A DNA stretch of 55,413 nucleotides from positions 1 to 55,413 of the forward strand of contig JAJEDR010000067.1 of NCBI GenBank assembly GCA_022821385.1, written 5' to 3'. Position numbers and translations under genes: made by a program. The stretch is from Rhodothermales bacterium. Its GTDB lineage: Bacteria > Bacteroidota > Rhodothermia > Rhodothermales > Bin80. Positions 48,188-55,413 of this stretch are shown piece after piece. The notes under the pieces are model-generated. The model did no database searches and had not been told where the DNA came from. It was given only the letters and a program-made list of their open reading frames with translations. How positions within the stretch are numbered: the first letter of the stretch is position 1; the number at the start of each line of letters is the position of its first letter.

Positions 48188-51100
48188 ATGGAGTTTTTCT
48201 GGTATGACTATGAAACCTGGGGGAAAAATGTGCGACGAGATCGCATCGTACAGTTTGGCGGGGTAAGGACGGATGAGGAACTTGCAGAGATCGGGCCTCG
48301 AATTCAGCTCAAGTGTAAGCCAGGTCTGGACTGTCCCATCGGTCCCGGTGCAGTTAGTGTACACGGGATAATGCCAATGCAAGCTCACGGCGAGGGGGTG
48401 CCGGAAAGCGAGTTTGCCAGATTAATCCACGCTGAATTGAGCAAGAAAGGTACGTGCAGTGTGGCATACAACGGCATGAGTTTCGATCATGAGATGACCA
48501 GGATGCTATTCTATCGTAATCTGCGTGATCCTTATGCATGGGCGTGGAAAGATGGAAACACGTATTGGGACACACTGGAGCTGATGCGGGCGGCATTTCT
48601 CTTGAGACCGGAAGCACTTGAACACTGGCCACGAAAGAGTAATGGGCAGCCATCCTTTAAGCTAGAGGCGCTGTCAGCAGCAAATGTGGACAGCCGGTTA
48701 CTTGGATCATTTCACGATGCAGTGACAGATGTGGCTGCCATGTTAGCTGTAGCAAGACAGGTACGTGGACGGGCTCGTGACCTGTGGGAGTACGCATTGG
48801 GATTGCGTTTCAAAGAGACAGTACGGGGTATCATGAGCACAACTGAGCCAGTACTTCACGTCGTCGGAAAAATTGACACGAGCCGACATTGTGCGACCTT
48901 ACTGACTCCTCTGGATTATCAGAATCATAACGACATTTATGGTTTTGATTTATCGAATGATCCCAGATCATTGCTGAAGCCGTTTGAACAGTGGACGCCG
49001 GAGGACAGGAGCATGGCGTGGCGTTCTATCCGGTCGTTCAAATGTAATCAGTCTCCGTTTGTATGTGGGTGGTCAAATGTGCCAGATTTGCTCTCGCCTG
49101 GACTGTCTGGCAGCGATATATTGGCAAGGATGCAACTGAGTGAAGCCGAAATACTAGAGCGCCATGAAATGCTTCAGGAGTATGCAGCCCATGGACATCA
49201 GCATGCGATTCATCAGTATCTCAAATACGAGGCAGCTGAAAAGAGACTTCGGTATTCCCGTCCGCTGGATCCAGATGAGGCGATATACGATGGTTTCTTT
49301 TCTGAAGAGGATGCACTTCTGATGTATCAGGTTCTGCAAGAGGGACCGAATTTTGATTGGCGTACAGTCCGATCAAATGATCGACGTGTTGAGCCGTTGA
49401 TTTTCAGGTATATCGCACGAAATTTCCAGGAGGTCTTAGATGAGGCCGCAATAAAGCGGTGGGAAGATTATTGTCGAGCACGGCAATTAGAGCAAAGGGA
49501 GCGACGTCAAGTAACCTTGGACCAAGTGTTCAGCTACGAATTGAGGGATAGCATGGAACCCTTGGGGAATCTGAATGAAGATCAAGCACAACAATTGACG
49601 AGATGGCAGGATCGGGTCAGGGAGGTGTTGTTGCGAGACGTGCATGAAATAAGGAAGGCTGAGCGATTACTGCAACGCAGTTTAGATAACCGAAATGCTC
49701 GGTTTCGGGAAGGACAGTGGGAGGCGATTGATGAATTAGTAAACCGGAGCTCCCGTGTACTGGTTGTACAGCGCACAGGGTGGGGAAAGAGCATGGTCTA
49801 CTTTCTGGCTACTCGGATATTGCGAGATCAGGGATACGGGCCGACACTCATTATTTCGCCTCTATTAGCGCTGATGAGGAATCAGGAGGAGGCCTCTAAG
49901 CGCATCGATCTGCGGTCAAGAGTAATTGCTAGCAATAATAGAAATCACTGGGATGACATTGAAGAGGAATTAAGGGAGGACGCGGTTGACTTGCTTCTGA
50001 TTTCTCCAGAGCGCCTTGCAAACGAAAGATTTCAGAGCAACGTATTGCGGAATGTGAATTTTGGGTTGATAGTGGTTGATGAAGCACATTGTATCTCCGA
50101 CTGGGGGCACGACTTCAGGCCAAATTATCGTAGGATTGTTGGTTTGCTCAGGCAACTTCCTCCCAACATTCCCGTGGCCGGAACCACTGCCACAGCAAAT
50201 AAGCGCGTCGTTGATGATATTAAAGAGCAGTTTGGTAATATTCAAATTCATAGAGGCAAGTTAACGCGTGATAGTCTAGAGCTTCAAGCAATTGTCCTGC
50301 CTGATCAGGTATCGCGAATGGCTTGGTTGGCAGAGCAAATTCCAAAATTAGAGGGCACGGGCATCGTGTACGTACTCACAAAGAGGGATGCTGAATACGT
50401 AACAAGGTGGCTCAAATCTGTGGGGATTCGTGCACACGCTTATTACTCAGGGATGGTGGATGGTGACTTTGTAAACAGCGACGAATACCGCAGATATACA
50501 GAAGATCTGTTTCTTGATAATAAGGTCAAAGCGCTAGTTGCGACCACTGCACTTGGGATGGGTTATGATAAACCTGATGTAGGTTTTGTTATTCACTACC
50601 AAGCCCCCAGTTCAGTGATCGCTTATTATCAACAAGTTGGGCGTGCGGGTCGAAATCTTTCCAAGGCAGCAGGTGTATTGTTGTCCGGCCAAGAGGATTC
50701 TGAGATTGTTGAACATTTTCGGAACAGCGCTTTTCCTTCCGAGGAAGTTGTTAATAGTGTACTTACCTTCATCAAACGTCATGATGGTGTTACGACCTGG
50801 GAAATTGAACGGGGCCTAAATCTGAGGATTGGACAGGTTAGGCAAGTTCGCGATTATCTCGCTGTACAGACACCATCTCCAATTGTGCATGTAGATAATA
50901 AGTGGAGGCGTAACCCAGTGAAATTCTCAATGGATACAGCGTCGATTCAGAGACTCACTAAACAAAGGAAAAAGGAGTGGGAGCAAATACAGAAGTATAT
51001 CCGTACGAAAGACTGCCGGATGGCTTTTTTGCTGGATGCTCTGGATGATTCAAATATTCAAGATTGCGGTCGCTGCGAAAACTGCACCGACAGACCATCG

Positions 51101-51733
51101 GTTAATCCAGACTTTAGCCAAGAACTAGTAAATCAGGCCCTAAACTTTTTGAAAAGATCTGAATTTCCTATTGAGCCCCGCAAACGGACGGTTATTGGAG
51201 CATGTCCCGTGTATGGATTTCAGGGTAAGTTACCCGAAGATTGGCTCGCATCTGAGGGACGGGTATTATCGCGATGGGAAGATGCTGGTTGGGGTAGGCT
51301 TGTAAAGGAAGGAAAAAGCGCAGGTTTTTTTGGGGATGATCTCGTTGAGGCAACTGCTGAAATGATAATAGATCGGTGGCGCCCGACGCCTTTCCCCGGA
51401 TGGTTAACCTGCATTCCTTCAGCCAGAAATCCAGGTTTAGTACCTTCGTTTGCAAAACGACTAGCGAAAAAATTAGGATTGGAGTTTAGAGAAGCATTGG
51501 TTGCTAATGGCAAAAGAGAACAGCAAAAGCTACAAAAGAGCAGTTTCCGTCAATGCGAAAACCTTGATGGTGCTTTCAGCATAAAGGAGTGGATGATCGG
51601 TAAGGATCCTGCATTTCTGGTTGACGATATAGTAGATTCGAGATGGACATTCACGATTGCGGCAGCTCTATTGAGACGGGCTGGTAGCGGAGAGGTATTC
51701 CCAGTCGCTTTGACATCAACTAGTAATTCATAA
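48188..51733 (+). CDS. Exonuclease I - RecQ helicase - phosphoribosyltransferase fusion
   Basis: This 1181-residue protein has three enzyme modules. (1) Residues 1-440 align with complete E. coli exonuclease I (SbcB). The DEDDh residues are D7, E9, D100, H176 and D181, and later segments such as IYDGFFSEEDA and RYIARNFQEVLD are also kept. (2) Residues about 500-970 are a RecQ helicase: Walker A QRTGWGKS (528-535), DEAH (631-634), the arginine motif QQVGRAGR (815-822) and zinc cysteines C943, C960, C963 and C966. (3) Residues about 1000-1175 are a ComF-like phosphoribosyltransferase fold with FLVDDIVDSRWT (1143-1154). It could unwind and digest DNA 3' to 5'. The tandem DprA gene follows. A defence or DNA-uptake role is inferred, not shown. 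Confidence 0.88.
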   Translation: MEFFWYDYETWGKNVRRDRIVQFGGVRTDEELAEIGPRIQLKCKPGLDCPIGPGAVSVHGIMPMQAHGEGVPESEFARLIHAELSKKGTCSVAYNGMSFDHEMTRMLFYRNLRDPYAWAWKDGNTYWDTLELMRAAFLLRPEALEHWPRKSNGQPSFKLEALSAANVDSRLLGSFHDAVTDVAAMLAVARQVRGRARDLWEYALGLRFKETVRGIMSTTEPVLHVVGKIDTSRHCATLLTPLDYQNHNDIYGFDLSNDPRSLLKPFEQWTPEDRSMAWRSIRSFKCNQSPFVCGWSNVPDLLSPGLSGSDILARMQLSEAEILERHEMLQEYAAHGHQHAIHQYLKYEAAEKRLRYSRPLDPDEAIYDGFFSEEDALLMYQVLQEGPNFDWRTVRSNDRRVEPLIFRYIARNFQEVLDEAAIKRWEDYCRARQLEQRERRQVTLDQVFSYELRDSMEPLGNLNEDQAQQLTRWQDRVREVLLRDVHEIRKAERLLQRSLDNRNARFREGQWEAIDELVNRSSRVLVVQRTGWGKSMVYFLATRILRDQGYGPTLIISPLLALMRNQEEASKRIDLRSRVIASNNRNHWDDIEEELREDAVDLLLISPERLANERFQSNVLRNVNFGLIVVDEAHCISDWGHDFRPNYRRIVGLLRQLPPNIPVAGTTATANKRVVDDIKEQFGNIQIHRGKLTRDSLELQAIVLPDQVSRMAWLAEQIPKLEGTGIVYVLTKRDAEYVTRWLKSVGIRAHAYYSGMVDGDFVNSDEYRRYTEDLFLDNKVKALVATTALGMGYDKPDVGFVIHYQAPSSVIAYYQQVGRAGRNLSKAAGVLLSGQEDSEIVEHFRNSAFPSEEVVNSVLTFIKRHDGVTTWEIERGLNLRIGQVRQVRDYLAVQTPSPIVHVDNKWRRNPVKFSMDTASIQRLTKQRKKEWEQIQKYIRTKDCRMAFLLDALDDSNIQDCGRCENCTDRPSVNPDFSQELVNQALNFLKRSEFPIEPRKRTVIGACPVYGFQGKLPEDWLASEGRVLSRWEDAGWGRLVKEGKSAGFFGDDLVEATAEMIIDRWRPTPFPGWLTCIPSARNPGLVPSFAKRLAKKLGLEFREALVANGKREQQKLQKSSFRQCENLDGAFSIKEWMIGKDPAFLVDDIVDSRWTFTIAAALLRRAGSGEVFPVALTSTSNS

Positions 51734-51861
51734 AGTACTAACCTCGTGTAGCGAATTGCAGATCAAGAATCCAATTTATGCTCCTTTAGATTGCGTAAGA
51801 AAAGACAGGGGAGAGTTATTGAATAGCTCATACAGCGTCAAATTACAAAGCTTTGATTCTG

Positions 51862-53850
51862 ATGGAACTTTCTGACGATGCTAAGGCAATCCTGCTTTTA
51901 ACAGGACATCTCAGGACCAGGAAAAGTTTACGCGAATTGGGGCTGCTGAATTCCAAGCAGTGGAACCGACTTCGTCTATACTTGGAACAGAATGAAAAAT
52001 CCCCTGGGGATTTGTTTGAAGAAGAGACGATTCTTCACCAATGGGCTGTTCAGGACCAATGGTATCCGTCAGAAAATGCTAGTAAGTGTGTGAAGCTTCT
52101 GCGGCGGGGGACTGCTTTGGCTGATGCTACATCATATTGGGAGAGTTTAGGTTTCTGGATTCTGACTTATCTAGATGATGATTATCCTTGGAGGCTTAAA
52201 GAACGGTTGTCTGGTCATAAAGAAGCGTATCCAGTACTCTATGGAACAGGAGATAGATCATTACTTCAGCATGGAGGTCTTGCCGTTGTTGGGTCACGCA
52301 GGCCTCCCGAGGACTTGGAGGACTATTATTTCGATTATGCTAGGTCACTAGGTGAGGAGGCAGCTGAAGAAGAAGTAACGATTATTTCCGGTGGCGCTAC
52401 AGGGGTTGATATACATGCCATGCAAGGCTCTCTTAAGAAGGCGGGGGGTATCGTTATAGGTGTATTAACACATCGGCTTTTGGAACAAGCCACAAGTATT
52501 ATTTATCGCGATTACTTGGAAGAGGATCGGTTAGCTTTGGTATCCTTGGTTGATCCGGAAATTAATTTTTTCGAGGTTAATGATCGTTATGTTTACGGTC
52601 CGGTCGCCATGCAGCGAAACAAATACATTTATTGCCTTTCAGATTCTGCTGTGGTCGTTCGTTCTGGGGAAAAGGGTGGTACTATAAGGGGGGCAACGGA
52701 GAACCTCGAGAAAGGTTGGGTACCACTGTGGGTGAAGCACAGTAAAGAGCATGACGAACAAGCAGGGAATAAGATTATTGTAGAAAAAGGTGCACAGTGG
52801 TTTCCTGAGACCAAGGAAATAAAGGATCACCTTCATTTAGCTCTTGAAGAAAGAGACATTCGCAGAGCAGTGATTCTACTCACGGTCAACTTGAGTAGTG
52901 ATCGGTCCGATCAGTTGAAGCCATTGGATTTTAAGGAGTGGGGCAAGTTTGCCAAGTCTCTTTGGGGCAGGGATGTGACACCTGCCAACTTGATTCATGA
53001 GCCTTATGATAAGATTCTTAAGAAGGGATATCAATCGGATAGGCTAGGCGAGCGAATTCCAGGATTGTTGAGTCCAGAACGACAAAACAGACTTCCACAG
53101 GAAAAGAAAAATTGGCGCAAAGCCGGTATTTCGGTATTAACGAGAAGAGACAAAGGCTATCCCAAAATATTGAAAGTCAAGCTCAAGCACGAGAGTCCTG
53201 CTTTGGTGTTTGTGTCTGGTAACTTGGGACTGCTTGCTTCTGATCAAAAAAAAGCTGCCATTCTAGGAGCCAAGCGAAACATCAATGAGACTGATCTAAG
53301 CTATGCCCACTCATTCGGAACTGCACTTGCACGAGAGGGAAGAGTACTGATTTCTCCCAATGTCACCAAAACTGAGAAAGAGGCTGTGAGAGGAGCGCTG
53401 GAAAGTGGTGGAAAATGCGTTGTTTTACTGGCCGGGAAATTACAGGAAATCCTGAGTGATGGTGGCTACGATAAGTATTTGGATAATCAACAACTTGTGC
53501 TATTATCAGCATCTGCCCCCCACGCCGCGCCAAACTACACCGTCTCCAGACAGCACTATGATATTGCCTGTAGTCTATCCGATGCGGTGGTCGTTGTACG
53601 TTCTGGGAAGAATGATATGGTTGCAAAATGTGTGAGGAGTTGTCGAAAAAGAGGAGGTCTTCCTATTTGGGTAAGAAAAACAGAAAGAGACATATCGGGT
53701 AATGAACTGATTGTCAAACAAGGAGGGCATTGGCTGCTGAACGGAAAGAATGAGTTTTTCCGGTTGCGAGATGTTTTTGATTATGTGGATGCACCAGACT
53801 GGCTGCAGCATCAAAAGCAGCTCTCAATGTTCCCGCGTTACGGACGATAA
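51862..53850 (+). CDS. Tandem DprA/SLOG-domain protein
   Basis: The 662-residue product has two copies of a unit made of a helical N-terminal part and a DprA/Smf Rossmann-like (SLOG) domain. Copy 1 has the helical part at about 5-55 and the SLOG domain at about 125-300, with VVGSRRP (143-148), IISGGATGVD (174-183) and LSDSAVVVRSGEKGGT. Copy 2 has the helical part at about 329-385 and the SLOG domain at about 445-610. It keeps LSDAVVVVRSGK, but GSRRP is GAKRN and SGG is SPN, so its ligand pocket is probably lost. Typical DprA has one unit. DprA loads RecA on single-stranded DNA during transformation. It lies 128 bases after the exonuclease-helicase gene. Start ATG 51862. Confidence 0.85.
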   Translation: MELSDDAKAILLLTGHLRTRKSLRELGLLNSKQWNRLRLYLEQNEKSPGDLFEEETILHQWAVQDQWYPSENASKCVKLLRRGTALADATSYWESLGFWILTYLDDDYPWRLKERLSGHKEAYPVLYGTGDRSLLQHGGLAVVGSRRPPEDLEDYYFDYARSLGEEAAEEEVTIISGGATGVDIHAMQGSLKKAGGIVIGVLTHRLLEQATSIIYRDYLEEDRLALVSLVDPEINFFEVNDRYVYGPVAMQRNKYIYCLSDSAVVVRSGEKGGTIRGATENLEKGWVPLWVKHSKEHDEQAGNKIIVEKGAQWFPETKEIKDHLHLALEERDIRRAVILLTVNLSSDRSDQLKPLDFKEWGKFAKSLWGRDVTPANLIHEPYDKILKKGYQSDRLGERIPGLLSPERQNRLPQEKKNWRKAGISVLTRRDKGYPKILKVKLKHESPALVFVSGNLGLLASDQKKAAILGAKRNINETDLSYAHSFGTALAREGRVLISPNVTKTEKEAVRGALESGGKCVVLLAGKLQEILSDGGYDKYLDNQQLVLLSASAPHAAPNYTVSRQHYDIACSLSDAVVVVRSGKNDMVAKCVRSCRKRGGLPIWVRKTERDISGNELIVKQGGHWLLNGKNEFFRLRDVFDYVDAPDWLQHQKQLSMFPRYGR

Positions 53851-53865
53851 AGCACCCGGGGAACC

Positions 53866-54831
53866 CTAACGCTTCGACTTCTCCCACGCCATCGAAGCCG
53901 CTCCTAGGACAACACTGTATGTGGCTATATCGGAAACCTCAATCAGGATGTCTTCTCCGGGAGGATACCGGAAAGTATGTTGATTAACGTGCTCATGTAC
54001 ATCGTCCAGAAAATAGGGTGCAGCTGAAGCCGCACCACCACTCAGGATGATGATTTCTGGTGCGTACATATGAACCACACTCACAAGGAACCAGGACAGT
54101 TCCGTTCGCCAGGTTTTTAATGCATCCAGGCATAGGGCGTCGTTCTGGGCAACCCCATCAATCACGGCCGCAAAATCTACACTGTGAGGGTCGTCAAAAT
54201 AGCGCTCATTAAGGACGGAGGGTAAACCCCGGATTAACCCATCCCGAGCAATTACAGCCAAGGCCGTTGCCGAGCAGAGGATATTGGCAGTTCCGCGGGC
54301 GCGTGTGATACAGAGTCGGTCACTACTTGATTGTTGAACGATATGGCTTGCTTGTGTACCAAACTGAAAATGAGGATCACGAAGTATCTGCCCATCAAGC
54401 ATTATACCCGATCCAACACCGGTTCCCAACGTGATTGAGGCAGCCCAGCGATGACCTTGTGCTTTCCCGTAGCAAACTTCGGCCACTATCGAAAGACGTC
54501 CATCGTTATCAGCAATTACAGGCAACTTCAAGGTGCTGGAGATATTAGGCACGATCGGGTATCCTTCCAAGCGAAGTTTTCCCGGAAGAAGTATGACGCC
54601 TTTTGTTGGATCCACTGCTCCCGGAAATCCTAGTCCTATTCCGAGAGGAGCATCTCCTACATCGGTCTGAATTCGGGAGATTTCTTCAATCACAGCCGCT
54701 TCTAGAGCTTCAGCTGTCAGTGCGAACCCCGATGAACGTGCACGCTCGGCCATGAGTGTACCATCCCGTAGCACGGCACCTGCCTTTATGCGCGTGCCGC
54801 CAATATCCACTCCAATCACATATTCAGTCAT
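53866..54831 (-). CDS. ROK-family sugar kinase-like protein
   Basis: The 321-residue product has the ROK phosphate motif VIGVDIGGTRIKAGAV, GLGFPGAVDP, the catalytic aspartate in VIADNDGR, and SITLGTGVGSGIMLDG. ROK members include glucokinases and N-acetylmannosamine kinases. The zinc motif CxCGxxGCxE is reduced to a single cysteine at its start (LCITRARGTANILC), though the histidine before it (SHIV) is kept. The start overlaps the stop of the upstream SIS gene by four bases, suggesting a joint sugar-phosphate pathway. The sugar is unknown. Confidence 0.85.
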   Translation of the reverse strand: MTEYVIGVDIGGTRIKAGAVLRDGTLMAERARSSGFALTAEALEAAVIEEISRIQTDVGDAPLGIGLGFPGAVDPTKGVILLPGKLRLEGYPIVPNISSTLKLPVIADNDGRLSIVAEVCYGKAQGHRWAASITLGTGVGSGIMLDGQILRDPHFQFGTQASHIVQQSSSDRLCITRARGTANILCSATALAVIARDGLIRGLPSVLNERYFDDPHSVDFAAVIDGVAQNDALCLDALKTWRTELSWFLVSVVHMYAPEIIILSGGAASAAPYFLDDVHEHVNQHTFRYPPGEDILIEVSDIATYSVVLGAASMAWEKSKR

Positions 54832-55413
54832 CCAGTGAACAAATGAGAGAGGCTTTTTCTGTAGGCTTCGTAAAAATCTTCAAGCTGCTCTTCCGCAGTT
54901 GTATCTCCAATGAACTGGTGACTAGGCAGAAGGACCGGTTTATGTCCGCGCTGAAGCAGACGTTCCGCAACAGAAACACGCAGCATGTTCATCAGCATGC
55001 CTCCTGTCACGGTTGAGACGGGCCCAGTTCGCCATTCAAGACCGTCAAGCTCAATAATACAGTCTCCGGGTGGGCATTGGTTATCCAGTACGATGTCTGC
55101 CACATCAATGAGCTTTAGGCCCGAGGAATGGGAGGCGTTAGTTGCCTCGCAATGCTCCTTTGAGACAACGCCGATTACGGGCATATCCCGCTCTTTTACA
55201 CCGAGAGCCATTTCCACGATCAGCGGTCGGATCCCGCTCGTAGAAATGATAATGAACGCATCATGCGGACCAAACTGGAAGCTGCGAAGGATTTCTTCTG
55301 CGTACCCGTCAATTTTTTCGAGATAAAGCGGGCCACGTAGGCCATTGGGTCCCACAATAGCTGCGTGGTTCGAGAGTGCCTGTTCAACGAGTGCATAAAA
55401 GCCCACGAATCCC
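54828..55413 (-). CDS. SIS-domain sugar isomerase-like protein (5' end missing)
   Basis: The frame is open to the end of the window, so the N-terminus is cut off. The visible part (about 194 residues) has a SIS domain core with DAFIIISTSGIRPLIVEMAL and VIGVVSKEHCEA. This resembles the uncharacterised COG4821 family of SIS proteins that begin about 60 residues earlier. SIS domains bind phosphorylated sugars. Residues ahead of the GTG at 55406 remain in frame, so that codon is probably not the true start. It is the first gene of a two-gene unit with the ROK kinase. Confidence 0.75.
   Translation of the reverse strand, partial: GFVGFYALVEQALSNHAAIVGPNGLRGPLYLEKIDGYAEEILRSFQFGPHDAFIIISTSGIRPLIVEMALGVKERDMPVIGVVSKEHCEATNASHSSGLKLIDVADIVLDNQCPPGDCIIELDGLEWRTGPVSTVTGGMLMNMLRVSVAERLLQRGHKPVLLPSHQFIGDTTAEEQLEDFYEAYRKSLSHLFTG

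Overview
The window looks like chromosomal DNA of a Gram-negative member of the Bacteroidota/Rhodothermota, probably close to the Rhodothermales; this placement is an inference. The supporting signs are SusC/CarA-type TonB receptors with carboxypeptidase-like N-terminal domains, DUF4249-like lipoproteins, a PUR-family (DUF3276) protein, bacillithiol synthesis (BshC), LPS-export genes and about half G+C. Two candidate promoters have ordinary -35/-10 elements with 17-base spacers, not the Bacteroides -33/-7 type. Most of the window is housekeeping.

Layout. 1-2717: end of purM, phosphatidate genes plsY and gpsA, and an AlbA_2-domain protein. 3017-5893: a large TonB receptor with its own promoter and terminator. 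6354-12208: a short asparaginase-like protein, then an ECF sigma factor, a FecR-like anti-sigma factor, an STN-domain TonB receptor and a lipoprotein, which form a cell-surface signalling set. 12208-18658: recX, purine nucleoside phosphorylase, a PUR-family protein, hisD, hisC, a DUF151 nuclease and bshC. 18766-28589: sulfatase, Nramp-like transporter, MscS channel, folD, a second receptor/lipoprotein pair, and an HTH-SpoIIE phosphatase. 28590-35657: an outer-membrane barrel protein and glutamate synthase gltB-gltD. 35689-39896: a sigma70-type promoter and SAM-I riboswitch ahead of metY and metX, then asd. 39960-43904: tRNA-Gly, lptC, an OstA-like gene, lptB and a DAHP-synthase-like gene. 43970-48109: prfA, a fused S6-S18 ribosomal protein gene, rplI and dsbD. 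48188-53850: an accessory two-gene locus. 53866-55413: a ROK-family kinase and a SIS-domain protein cut by the window end.

Main points of interest. (1) The 48188-53850 locus encodes a 1181-residue protein joining a complete exonuclease I (SbcB), a RecQ helicase and a ComF-like phosphoribosyltransferase domain. It is followed by a protein with two DprA/SLOG units in tandem, the second degenerate. All these parts act on, or are related to proteins that act on, single-stranded or incoming DNA, so this is the best candidate for an undescribed DNA-processing or defence system. (2) Ribosomal proteins S6 and S18, which are direct partners in the 30S subunit, are encoded as one continuous reading frame. 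(3) The DAHP-synthase homologue has lost three of the four metal ligands of its family. (4) A SpoIIE-type phosphatase carries an N-terminal helix-turn-helix, with a dyad just upstream of the gene.
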